The position numbers and the translations under genes were made by a program. Positions 14,476 through 22,025 of a stretch of 33,761 nucleotides of DNA are shown piece after piece. The notes under the pieces were generated by a model. That model did not search any database. It worked only from the letters and a program-made list of their open reading frames with translations, and was not told the DNA's origin. The stretch is from an uncultured Bacillota bacterium (lineage in GTDB: Bacteria; Bacillota; Clostridia; Christensenellales; Borkfalkiaceae). Position 1 is the stretch's first letter; each line of letters opens with the position of its first letter. The stretch lies in the NCBI GenBank assembly GCA_949287105.1, contig CASEFE010000038.1, positions 1 to 33,761 on the forward strand, in the 5' to 3' direction.

Positions 14476-15618
14476 ATGTCGTACAGTTTACTGTCTTTTT
14501 CAGGTGTGATGGGGACGATCGGTTCCGTTTTATTGGCAATTCTGATCTTGCTTGCCATGGTTACGGTGCATGAATTCGGACATTATATCGCGGGAAAGAT
14601 TTTTCATTTTAAGATCAACGAATTTGCAATCGGATTCGGGCCTGCCCTGTTCAAACACACCAAAAAGAACGGAGAAATTTTTTCCGTGCGGGCGTTCCCG
14701 CTGGGCGGATACTGTGCTTTTGAAGGGGAAGAGGAAGACAATCCTTCTCCCGATGCATTCAACAATAAAAAACCGTGGCAGCGCATCATCGTTCTGGTGA
14801 GCGGCGCGTTGATGAATTATATTCTGGCACTGCTTTTGATCGTCATTTCCTTTTTTTCTTACGGACAGCTTTTGCTGATGACCTACCGCGTCGATCCTTC
14901 CGAAACGACGTATGAACACGGCTATGAAATCAACGGATTGTGTTTTCAGGATGAAGACGTCATCATCCGCTGCGAAGGGAAAAATGTATATCTTACCACC
15001 GACCTGATGAGTGTAATATCGGGCAGAAACGAGGGGGATAAAGTGACGTTTACCGTTTCGCGCAAGACGGAAACGGGACGGGAAGTGATGGATATTTCGG
15101 TTATTTTGCGTGCCGATGCGCATTTTAAGAACATGACGGACAGCTCTGCACTATGGCGCGCGCTCGGCATTGCCACCATGCAAAACGGAGAAGAAAGCAT
15201 ATATATGATGGCATCGGCGGCATATCGTGGATTCGGATTTTTTGAAACGATCGGCCGATCGTTCGGATATTCTGTGCGGATCGGCGGAACGGTTTTCAAA
15301 GTGCTGGGTCAGCTTTTTACCGGCGATCTGGGGCTGGAAGCATTCGGCGGCCCGATCACGACCATCAAACTGACTTCGGAAATTGCATCGCGCAGTGTCC
15401 ATCAGTTTTTGGAAATTGCGGCATTTATCGGCGTCAACCTGGCAGTGTTTAATCTGTTGCCAATTCCCGCGCTGGACGGATCCAAGGTGGTATTTACCGC
15501 CATTGAATGGGTGCGCGGAAAGCCGATCAACCGCAAAGTCGAAGCGATCATTCATGCAGTCGGATTTATCTTATTGATCGGATTTGCGATTTTAGTCGAT
15601 CTTTTGCAGCTCTTTTAA
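14476..15618 (+). CDS. rseP: RseP/YluC-type site-2 protease (M50 family)
   Basis: A 380-residue intramembrane zinc protease. Family members cut membrane-bound anti-sigma factors (RsiW in B. subtilis by RasP, RseA in E. coli by RseP). A first membrane segment contains the zinc motif HEFGH at residues 32-36. A second segment lies near residues 100-122. A PDZ domain occupies about 130-220. The third zinc ligand lies in the NLLPIPALDGSKVVF motif (LDG) near residue 330, between the last membrane segments. The GGAGGG ribosome binding site is unusually close (3-4 nt) to the ATG at 14476. The anti-sigma substrate is not encoded in this window. Confidence 0.95.
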   Translation: MSYSLLSFSGVMGTIGSVLLAILILLAMVTVHEFGHYIAGKIFHFKINEFAIGFGPALFKHTKKNGEIFSVRAFPLGGYCAFEGEEEDNPSPDAFNNKKPWQRIIVLVSGALMNYILALLLIVISFFSYGQLLLMTYRVDPSETTYEHGYEINGLCFQDEDVIIRCEGKNVYLTTDLMSVISGRNEGDKVTFTVSRKTETGREVMDISVILRADAHFKNMTDSSALWRALGIATMQNGEESIYMMASAAYRGFGFFETIGRSFGYSVRIGGTVFKVLGQLFTGDLGLEAFGGPITTIKLTSEIASRSVHQFLEIAAFIGVNLAVFNLLPIPALDGSKVVFTAIEWVRGKPINRKVEAIIHAVGFILLIGFAILVDLLQLF

Positions 15619-15650
15619 GAGAAATATAGCAAAGAAAAGATGATTTATAA

Positions 15651-15694
15651 AGGCGCGCGGCAGAAATTCTTTCTGCCGCGCGCCTTTTGTTTTT
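15651..15694 (+). terminator. Intrinsic terminator after rseP
   Basis: A 16-bp perfect GC-rich stem (15651-15666 with 15670-15685) with a three-base loop. The following sequence TTTTGTTTTT completes a strong terminator. Confidence 0.9.
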
Positions 15695-15792
15695 ATCGTA
15701 CTTATATAGGATTTGTAGAATGTAGAAAAAGAAAACATTTACGATTGTGCAAAAAATATTGACGGTTCGCCAAATACAGGCAGAAAAAAAGG

Positions 15793-15801
15793 TGATATAA
15801 T
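15793..15801 (+). promoter_or_regulatory. Extended -10 promoter of the creatinase-like operon
   Basis: TGA followed by TATAAT at 15796-15801. A good TTGACG lies at 15759-15764, but 31 nt away it cannot serve this -10. The transcription start should be near 15808, 30 nt before the ATG. Confidence 0.55.
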
Positions 15802-15837
15802 ATATAATAACAGAAACTGAAAAAAGAGGTTTTTTAT

Positions 15838-17010
15838 ATGAATCGAATTTGCATTCCCGATCATGAATACCAAGAACGGATAGCCAAAGCGGCGGCGATG
15901 CTCCGTTCGCGCAATCTGGACGCGATGCTGGTCGTCTCAACCGAAAGCGATTACGCGAACGCGCGGTATTTTTCCGGATTCTGGCCTTTGTTTGAAAGGG
16001 CGGGCGTCGTTATTTCCGCAAGCGGCGATGCGGCATTGATCGTCGGGCCGGAATCGGCGGTTTTCGGCAAAGACTTCGGAAAATTGGAAAAGGTGTTTGT
16101 CCTGAAAGAATTTCGCGAGTCGGCGGATCCGTCATATCCGGAATTGCATGCCGACACCTTTCGCGACGTATTCCGCGCCGTGGGGGTACAGGGAGATGTG
16201 ATCCGCATCGGGCTTGGAAGTTATGTTGAATGTACTTTGCCTGTATATGAAGGGCTGGTGCAGGCATATCCGAAGGCGGAGATCGTAAAATGCAACGATA
16301 TTATGGTGAATTTGCGCAAGATCAAGAGCGAAAACGAACTTGCCTGTATTCGGGAAGGTTTCCGGATCATAGAGCTTGCGACGAATGAGGTGATCCGCAA
16401 TTTGCGCCCGGGTGTTACGGAATTGGAGATGGTGGGCGTTGCGCAGCGCGTCATCTATGAAAACGGAGCGGAATACGAAGGCTTGCCGATGTATGTATTC
16501 AGTCAGGAAAGTACGCGGCATGCGATCAGCCGTTCCCGTCATCGGATCATTCGGAAGGGGGATCTTGTGCAGTTGAATCTGTCTGCGAAGATAGACGGAT
16601 ATTCGCCGAGCATCGGTCTGCCTGTGAGTATGGGAAAGATGGAGGAAAAGAAGCGCGAACTTGTGGAATTTTGCCGCGAAATGCACGAATGGACGTGTGA
16701 GCGGATCCGTGCGGGAGTCATTGCGAGCGATATTGCCAAAGAATTTTATGCGATGTACAAAAAGAACGGTTATGAAAAAAATTATGTTTACGGGCCCTGC
16801 CACGGCACGGGCATGATCGAAGTGGAAGCCCCGTGGATGGAGACGACGAGTAATTACCCGCTGGAAGAAAACATGACATTTCAGGTCGATACGTTCATAT
16901 CGGGGGATACGTTCGGATGCCGCTGGGAAAAGGGGATCGCCGTGAAAAAGAACGGGTATGAATCATATACGGATTATCTGAAAAAGGGGATCATTGAACT
17001 GGATATATAA
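15838..17010 (+). CDS. Creatinase-like M24 (pita-bread fold) protein
   Basis: A 390-residue two-domain protein: an N-terminal creatinase/prolidase domain (about 1-150) and a C-terminal pita-bread domain (about 160-385). Metal-dependent Xaa-Pro aminopeptidases need Asp-Asp-His-Glu-Glu. Here the first Asp is Asn247 (GDLVQLN), the second is Ser258, the His is present as His322 (CHGTG), the first Glu is Asp351 (FQVDT), and the last Glu is kept as Glu364. Metal-free creatinase, which hydrolyses creatine to sarcosine and urea, also has Asn at the first position as I remember it, and uses a histidine comparable to His228 or His235. Together with the creatininase-family gene 76 nt downstream this suggests a hydrolase of a guanidino or related compound. 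An Xaa-Pro peptidase remains possible but less likely. Confidence 0.8.
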   Translation: MNRICIPDHEYQERIAKAAAMLRSRNLDAMLVVSTESDYANARYFSGFWPLFERAGVVISASGDAALIVGPESAVFGKDFGKLEKVFVLKEFRESADPSYPELHADTFRDVFRAVGVQGDVIRIGLGSYVECTLPVYEGLVQAYPKAEIVKCNDIMVNLRKIKSENELACIREGFRIIELATNEVIRNLRPGVTELEMVGVAQRVIYENGAEYEGLPMYVFSQESTRHAISRSRHRIIRKGDLVQLNLSAKIDGYSPSIGLPVSMGKMEEKKRELVEFCREMHEWTCERIRAGVIASDIAKEFYAMYKKNGYEKNYVYGPCHGTGMIEVEAPWMETTSNYPLEENMTFQVDTFISGDTFGCRWEKGIAVKKNGYESYTDYLKKGIIELDI

Positions 17011-17044
17011 ACAAGCGTAAAATCTTCAAAAATTTTACGCTTGT
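17011..17044 (+). repeat. Perfect 13-bp hairpin after the M24 stop codon
   Basis: Bases 17011-17023 pair exactly with 17032-17044 around an eight-base loop, starting on the first base after the TAA. No T run follows, so it is not a standard terminator. It may be a 3'-end or processing hairpin lowering transcription into, or stabilising mRNA ahead of, the creatininase-family gene. Confidence 0.6.
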
Positions 17045-17086
17045 GATTGCCGAAGGCGGACGCAAAACCATTGCGGAGGGAATAAA

Positions 17087-17821
17087 ATGAAACTGGAAAA
17101 CGGCATGCCGCGTGAGCTTGACAGTGCAAAACAGCGCCGTGTGCCGCTCGTCATTGCGGGCGGTACGATCGAATACCATGGTGCGCATTGTGCATACGGT
17201 TGCGACGGTATAATCGTAGAAAAATTGCTCGAACAGCTGGAAGAAAGAAAAGAATTGGTGATCGCGCCGACGATCTGGTACAGTCCGGCGAGTTATGCGG
17301 TCGGGGGACGAGAGAGCGGCACGGTCCATATTGAGGAAGACGTCTTTGAAAATTACTGTTATTATCTGTTCCGAAGCCTGCTGTGGAGCGGTTGGAGAAA
17401 TATATATGTTGTGATACATCATCAATTCGAGATGGAGAGCCTGATGCCGATGACGCTCTCTTATATGAAAGCGGCAAAAAAAGCGGTGATGCGGTATCTG
17501 GAAGAGACCAAAGGCGAAGGATGGTGGGGCAGCGAGCAATATAAAGACTATTACGAATCTTTGGAAGGGGGAGACAATCCTTTTTCCTGGATCAAAGTGA
17601 TTCCGACCATGACGGCGGAGGTACAAACGGCGACGGGATACGATCATGCAGGAGAATTTGAAACCTCTTTGCTTTGGGCATTGGATCCGAATGCGGTCGA
17701 TCTTTCTCGTCTGAATGATCGTGCGCATTGGTTTACGCGGTCGGCTGCCAATGCAAAAAAAGAGCTCGGCCAGAAGATGGCTAAGCTCACGGTGAATTCT
17801 CTTGCGGAGCGTATCCGCTAG
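17087..17821 (+). CDS. Creatininase family protein
   Basis: A 244-residue amidohydrolase of the creatininase family (Pfam PF02633), binuclear metal enzymes that open cyclic amides such as creatinine, or act in riboflavin/F420 and mycofactocin pathways. The metal-ligand region matches: Glu29, His31 and Asp40 in TIEYHGAHCAYGCD, a His pair at 111-112 followed by Glu115 where the family has NGHxxN or NGHYEN, and HAGEFETS at 187-194. The Gly-His-Gly-Gly-Asn core is thus altered to HHQFE, so the second metal site may differ. GGAGG precedes the ATG at 17087. It shares an operon with the creatinase-like gene and its stop overlaps the convergent AraC gene stop by four bases (CTAG). Confidence 0.85.
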   Translation: MKLENGMPRELDSAKQRRVPLVIAGGTIEYHGAHCAYGCDGIIVEKLLEQLEERKELVIAPTIWYSPASYAVGGRESGTVHIEEDVFENYCYYLFRSLLWSGWRNIYVVIHHQFEMESLMPMTLSYMKAAKKAVMRYLEETKGEGWWGSEQYKDYYESLEGGDNPFSWIKVIPTMTAEVQTATGYDHAGEFETSLLWALDPNAVDLSRLNDRAHWFTRSAANAKKELGQKMAKLTVNSLAERIR

Positions 17822-18708
17822 ATTTCGTCGGAAATCGCAAGGCGTGCGCGAATGGTTTTCGAATATTCCGAAGGGGTTATCTTTTCGTATTGCGCAAAGA
17901 CGCGGGTAAAATAATGCACGGATGAAAATCCGACTTTTTCGGAAATTTGTGTAAAATTGAGATTCTGTTCACGGATCAGGGTTTTGGCGGCATGGATCCG
18001 CATGCGGTTGATACGTTGTACCACGGTCGCACCCGTCGCGGCGCGAAAGGCGCGGTGGAGGGTGGTCTTGTTGGTGTTGAACAGAAGACAAAGTTCTCCG
18101 ATCGTAATGTGCGTGGAGAGATTTTCCTGAATGTATTGTTCGATGCGCGCCACGAATTCGCTGTCTGCAAATTTTGTGCTGTCTGTCTGGATCTGACGGC
18201 TGTCCGATGAGCGGACGGCGCGTATCCAGAACTCTTCCAGCAGGTTGCGGATGAGTTGTTCAGCGCCGTAAGGTTTTGTCGGGCGCCTTTTCGGTTCCGG
18301 CATATTCGGAACGTCATAAGGCGGAGCAAACGCTGCAAAACCTTCCCGAATGATTTCGGCGAGAAGTTTTTGCAATGCCGTATTGAGCGTAAACGGTTTT
18401 TTTGCAAAGGGAGCAAGTTCTTTGCATTCGCCGATAAATTCGATGATGATCACTTCCGGTGCCACGTTTTTGTCGCAGGAAAGAGCGTGCGGCTCATCGG
18501 GCAGGTGCAGGATCATTTGCCGCTGATTCAGTCTTCCGTTGTAATATTCCGATGCGATGTTCAGCCAGCCGCTGTCGACGTAGACAAGTTCGTAAAAGGC
18601 GTGGCTGTCTTCGCGCGTGTGGTAATTGTTTGCAAATTCAAAATAATGCAAATTGACCAGATGTGTGATTTTGACCGGCAGATCAAATATTTTCGGAACA
18701 AATTTCAT
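17818..18708 (-). CDS. AraC family transcriptional regulator
   Basis: A 296-residue regulator. Residues about 15-110 form a cupin-like ligand-sensing domain (HAFYELVYVDSGWLNI, then ILHLPDEPHALSC). Residues about 195-290 contain the two helix-turn-helix motifs of the AraC/XylS family: ITIGELCLLFNTNKTTLHRAF and the signature region ending FSSVHYFTRVFAQYEKITPSEY. The start is the ATG at 18708, with GGAG 7 nt upstream; earlier in-frame starts lack one and would overlap the ABC-F gene. It converges on the creatininase-family gene, sharing CTAG between the two stop codons. A role in controlling the M24/creatininase genes is an inference from proximity. It lies 35 nt downstream of the ABC-F gene and may be transcribed with it. 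Confidence 0.9.
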   Translation of the reverse strand: MKFVPKIFDLPVKITHLVNLHYFEFANNYHTREDSHAFYELVYVDSGWLNIASEYYNGRLNQRQMILHLPDEPHALSCDKNVAPEVIIIEFIGECKELAPFAKKPFTLNTALQKLLAEIIREGFAAFAPPYDVPNMPEPKRRPTKPYGAEQLIRNLLEEFWIRAVRSSDSRQIQTDSTKFADSEFVARIEQYIQENLSTHITIGELCLLFNTNKTTLHRAFRAATGATVVQRINRMRIHAAKTLIREQNLNFTQISEKVGFSSVHYFTRVFAQYEKITPSEYSKTIRARLAISDEI

Positions 18709-18743
18709 GGCATTCTCCAAGGTAATCTTACAAGGGACTTCTG

Positions 18744-20633
18744 TCAATCGATCAGCGTTTCGTATTCGCCGTAAAGTGCGTCGAGTTTGGAATGCGCGGC
18801 TTCGAGAGCGGTGCATTTTTCCTGCAAAACCTTAAAATCGGAGGCGATCTCGGGAAGCGCGATCTCTTGTTCGAGCCGATCGATTTCCTGTTCGACGGCC
18901 GAGATTTCCGCTTCCAAAGTTTTCAGCCGAAATTTTCGTTTTGCGTCTTCGGCACGATCGGCTTTGGAGCGGTATGAATTGGTTTTGTCGCGCTGATTGG
19001 TTTTTTCCGTTTTGGTTGCGGTTTCCGTATTTTCGGAAACCGCATTTTTGATGGCGGTATATTCCTCGTAGCGGCAGGGGTACAGTGTAATTTTGTTGTC
19101 TGCAATTTCCAAAATTTTGTCCGCTATTTTTTCGATAAAGTAACGGTCGTGCGATACAAATAAAAGTGTGCCTTCAAAGGCGCAGAGCGCCTCTTCGAGG
19201 CTTTCCCTTGCGGGGAGATCGAGATGGTTTGTCGGCTCATCAAGAACAAGGAAATTAGCTTTTTGTGCTTCTAAAAGCACAAGTGCCAGCTTTGCCCGTT
19301 CGCCTCCCGAAAGCGAACGGACTTTTTTATCGATGTCTTCGGCGGTCAATTTTGCTCCGGCAAGCAGATTGCGTGCCTGCGTCTGGCTTAAAAATGTGTA
19401 CTTGTGCCAAAGAGCGCCAAGCACGGTTTCTTCGGGGTCGAGGGTGGCGTTTTCCTGATCATAGTACCCGATTTTAACGTATCGTCCCCAACGTACGGCG
19501 GCGTTTCGGTCGGAAACAAGAGTGCGGATCATCGAAGATTTTCCCGTACCGTTTTCGCCGACGACGGCAATTTTTTCGCCGCGGCGCACCTCAAACTCGG
19601 CGTTCGAAAACAGCAGTTTTTCGCCGGCCGAGAGGGTAAGCCCCTGAACCGAAAGGGCGCGTTCTTCGCATTTTTCGCTCGTTTCGAAAGAGAATCGGGG
19701 CGGCGCGGGGGGAGGAACGGGCTTTTCAAGTACATCCATGCTTTCCAATTTTTTCACGCGCGACTGCGCGCTTTTTGCCGTCGTTGCGCGCACGATATTG
19801 CGCGCAACGTAATCCTGCAAGGCGGCAATTTCTTCCTGCTGTTTTAGATATTCTTTGCAGTCGTGTTCATATTTTTCCGCTTTGAGAATTTTGAATTTCG
19901 AATAATTGGCGCGATACATGGCGATGCGCCCGTTTTCCAGATCGAAAATTTTGGTCACTACGGAATCGAGAAAGTAACGGTCGTGCGATACGGTGAGAAT
20001 GGCCCCGCGGTAATTTTTGAGGTATTCTTCCAACCAGAACAAAGTTCCGATATCGAGGTGGTTGGTCGGCTCGTCGAGGATCAAAATTTCCGGACTTTCA
20101 AGGAGAAGCCGGCAAAGTTTCAGCCTCGTTTTTTCTCCGCCGCTCATGGTGGATATGCGCTGCTCGTAGTTTTTTGAAAACCCCATACCGTTCAGCACGG
20201 TTTTGATTTTTACGTCGATGTTGTAGCCGTCGGCGGCGGCTACGGTGTGCTGCAACTGTTCGTACCGCGAAGAAAGGGCAGAAAAGTCTTTGGTTCCGAA
20301 TTCGGTGGCTGCCATTTTGCGTTCGGTTTCGCGCATGCTTTCGATGGCACGTAAAGTATTTGCAAAGACGGAACGCATTTCCTCGTATACGGTTTTATCG
20401 CTTTCAAGGCCGCCGTTTTGTTCAAGATATCCGATTTTTAAGTTGGTTTTTTTCAGAATGCGACCCTCGTCGGGCGTCAGCATACCGCAGATCAGGCGCA
20501 AAAGAGTGGTTTTCCCTTCGCCGTTTGCGCCGATCAGGCCGATGCGTTCGCCTTCCGAAATGACGGCATTGACATGATCAAATAAAATTTTGTCTTCGTA
20601 ACCGAAGCGGACGTTTTCAAGGCTTATCAGCAT
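18744..20633 (-). CDS. ABC-F family ATP-binding protein
   Basis: A 629-residue soluble protein with two ABC ATPase domains and no membrane domain. Domain 1 has Walker A GANGEGKTT (35-43), the signature MSGGEK and DEPTNHLD. Domain 2 has GENGTGKSS, LSGGERAK and a second DEPTNHLD. Between them is the charged P-site-tRNA interaction linker (about 240-310). A C-terminal coiled coil covers about 545-629. Family members bind the ribosomal E site and relieve stalling; some confer resistance to ribosome-targeting antibiotics. The length and C-terminal coiled coil resemble YdiF/Uup-type housekeeping members, but resistance cannot be excluded from sequence. The ATG at 20633 lacks a clear ribosome binding site, and a small hairpin (20649-20662) lies just upstream. 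Confidence 0.93.
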   Translation of the reverse strand: MLISLENVRFGYEDKILFDHVNAVISEGERIGLIGANGEGKTTLLRLICGMLTPDEGRILKKTNLKIGYLEQNGGLESDKTVYEEMRSVFANTLRAIESMRETERKMAATEFGTKDFSALSSRYEQLQHTVAAADGYNIDVKIKTVLNGMGFSKNYEQRISTMSGGEKTRLKLCRLLLESPEILILDEPTNHLDIGTLFWLEEYLKNYRGAILTVSHDRYFLDSVVTKIFDLENGRIAMYRANYSKFKILKAEKYEHDCKEYLKQQEEIAALQDYVARNIVRATTAKSAQSRVKKLESMDVLEKPVPPPAPPRFSFETSEKCEERALSVQGLTLSAGEKLLFSNAEFEVRRGEKIAVVGENGTGKSSMIRTLVSDRNAAVRWGRYVKIGYYDQENATLDPEETVLGALWHKYTFLSQTQARNLLAGAKLTAEDIDKKVRSLSGGERAKLALVLLEAQKANFLVLDEPTNHLDLPARESLEEALCAFEGTLLFVSHDRYFIEKIADKILEIADNKITLYPCRYEEYTAIKNAVSENTETATKTEKTNQRDKTNSYRSKADRAEDAKRKFRLKTLEAEISAVEQEIDRLEQEIALPEIASDFKVLQEKCTALEAAHSKLDALYGEYETLID

Positions 20634-20648
20634 AATTTACCAAAATAT

Positions 20649-20662
20649 CCGCATACTTGCGG
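20649..20662 (-). repeat. Small hairpin in the ABC-F leader
   Basis: CCGCA at 20649-20653 and TGCGG at 20658-20662 with a four-base loop, 16 nt upstream of the ABC-F start on its transcript. Some ABC-F genes are controlled by leader attenuation, but this stem is short and no terminator accompanies it. Confidence 0.3.
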
Positions 20663-20663
20663 C

Positions 20664-20789
20664 ATGAATAAAGTTTCTTTACAAGATATTGAAGATCTGG
20701 AACATAAGCTTTCGGCTGCGCCTCCTTCGGAGGTCGCAGGAATGGTCAAAAAATTGGTGAAAATGCGTAAAAAATTCGCAAAACAGTAA
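20664..20789 (+). CDS. Possible small basic protein, 41 residues
   Basis: An ATG at 20664 opens a 41-codon frame divergent from the ABC-F gene. The translation looks protein-like: an amphipathic acidic start (QDIEDLEHKL), a PPSEVAG turn and a strongly basic C-terminal helix ending KKFAKQ. There is no convincing ribosome binding site and I recognise no family. It could equally be chance in AT-rich intergenic DNA. Confidence 0.3.
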   Translation: MNKVSLQDIEDLEHKLSAAPPSEVAGMVKKLVKMRKKFAKQ

Positions 20790-20975
20790 AAACAGGCATC
20801 TTTTACCTAAAAACCGCACAAAAATCGAATGCATAAACACGGTAAAATCAACAAACCAGGAAAAATCAATAAAAGTCCATTTTTTGTTTGCCGAAATTTT
20901 TTTGAAAACTGTTTGAAATAAAATAATTTTCAAAAAAACGCATTGCAAAAGGAAAAATATTCAAAAAGGGCGGCG
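20790..20975. other. AT-rich spacer between convergent units
   Basis: No gene seen. TTTTTTTGAAAA near 20897-20908 and TTTTCAAAAAAA near 20927-20938 form a 12-bp A-T-only inverted repeat around an 18-base loop. It may act as a weak bidirectional terminator for the radical SAM gene. Confidence 0.35.
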
Positions 20976-21851
20976 TCAAGGAAACAAGTGGGGTGAGTTT
21001 TCCGAAAAGTTTGGAATAAATTTTTGGTCTGCGGCGGAAAGTTCTTGTGCGAACAGGTGCGGCAGATCGGCAGAGAGTGCGTAATCGAGAACTTTGTTGT
21101 ATTCGCGCTTAGTAAGTTTTCGTTTGAGTTCCGGAAATTTTTCGATCTGTCCGCAGGGCGTATATTGCCCCATCAGTGAGAAATAGGCGGAAGAATGCAG
21201 AGACGCAAACCAATCGATGATGGAAATGCTGTCATTCGTGTTGAGCGGAAGCACAAGATGCCGCACAATACAGCCGGAAAGCATTTTTCCGTCTTTGAAA
21301 ACGGGCGTGCGCTGTGCCATAAAGGAAACGGCGCGGCTGGCATATTCGAAATAGTCCGATCTCGAAGTATAGCGAAAAGAAACTTTCGGCGAAAAATATT
21401 TCAGATCGGGCAGCCAGATATCCACAAAGCGGTCGAGAGCTTTCAGCGCCTCCGTCTTTTCATAGGCGTGCGTGTTGTAAACGACGGGTATGTTCGGACG
21501 GTAGATCTGAAAGGCTCGGATAAGCTGTGGCACAAAGTGCGACGCCGTTACAAGGTTAATGTTTTCGGCACCGATCTCTTCCAATTCGCGAAAGATTCCG
21601 GCGAGTTTTTCGGGAGAAATTTCCTTTCCCGTTTCAGAGCGGGAAAGGGAATAATTCTGGCAGAACACACAGCGCAGGGAACAGCCGCAAAAAAAGATCG
21701 TGCCGGATCCGTTTTTGCAGGAAATACAGGGTTCCTCAAAGGGATGAAGCCCGTATTTTGCAATGCGTATGCGATCTGTTTCCCCGCATGCCCCCGCCTT
21801 TGTTGTTCTGTCAATTCCGCATTCGAGCGGACAGAGAGTGCAGTTGGCCAT
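20976..21851 (-). CDS. Radical SAM protein, PflX (COG1313) type
   Basis: A 291-residue radical SAM enzyme. The 4Fe-4S/SAM motif CxxxCxxC is Cys57-Cys61-Cys64 (CSLRCVFC), preceded by Cys55. Four more cysteines near the N-terminus (4, 7, 11, 22) and two at 42 and 45 may hold another cluster or a structural metal. The family is annotated as PflX or pyruvate-formate-lyase-activating-like, but the true substrate is not established; a dedicated glycyl-radical partner is not encoded in this window. GxxNINLVTASHFVPQ and IWLPDLKYF are the usual barrel-strand motifs. The ATG at 21851 has no strong ribosome binding site. It is divergent from metK, the cell's SAM source, which may be coincidence. Confidence 0.88.
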   Translation of the reverse strand: MANCTLCPLECGIDRTTKAGACGETDRIRIAKYGLHPFEEPCISCKNGSGTIFFCGCSLRCVFCQNYSLSRSETGKEISPEKLAGIFRELEEIGAENINLVTASHFVPQLIRAFQIYRPNIPVVYNTHAYEKTEALKALDRFVDIWLPDLKYFSPKVSFRYTSRSDYFEYASRAVSFMAQRTPVFKDGKMLSGCIVRHLVLPLNTNDSISIIDWFASLHSSAYFSLMGQYTPCGQIEKFPELKRKLTKREYNKVLDYALSADLPHLFAQELSAADQKFIPNFSENSPHLFP

Positions 21852-21886
21852 CGTTGATTTTATCCGATCAAAAAATTTCTTTTATC

Positions 21887-21912
21887 TTCCGTTTGGCAAG
21901 GGCCGAACGGAA
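21887..21912. repeat. Hairpin in the divergent PflX-like/metK region
   Basis: TTCCGTT (21887-21893) pairs with AACGGAA (21906-21912). An inner GGC/GCC adds to the stem, leaving a four-base loop. It lies in the leader or promoter region of the minus-strand radical SAM gene and upstream of the metK promoter. It could be an operator or a leader structure; no T run makes it a terminator in the minus direction. Confidence 0.45.
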
Positions 21913-21960
21913 TTTTGATGCAGAAAAATTGTAACATATTTTTCGGATATTTGCAAAGCA

Positions 21961-21989
21961 TTGACAAGGCCGCCGCAAAATTATATAAT
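21961..21989 (+). promoter_or_regulatory. Consensus sigmaA promoter of metK
   Basis: A perfect TTGACA (21961-21966) and a perfect TATAAT (21984-21989) separated by 17 nt. Transcription should start near 21996, leaving about 30 nt of leader. There is therefore no room for a SAM riboswitch between promoter and gene. Confidence 0.92.
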
Positions 21990-22025
21990 ATAGGGACAAA
22001 AGAGAACGGAAGCGGAGTGAATCAT

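Noticed and set aside
15759..15764. TTGACG as -35 of the creatinase-like operon
   Set aside because: It is 31 nt from the TATAAT at 15796, and no -10 is found 16-18 nt downstream of it.
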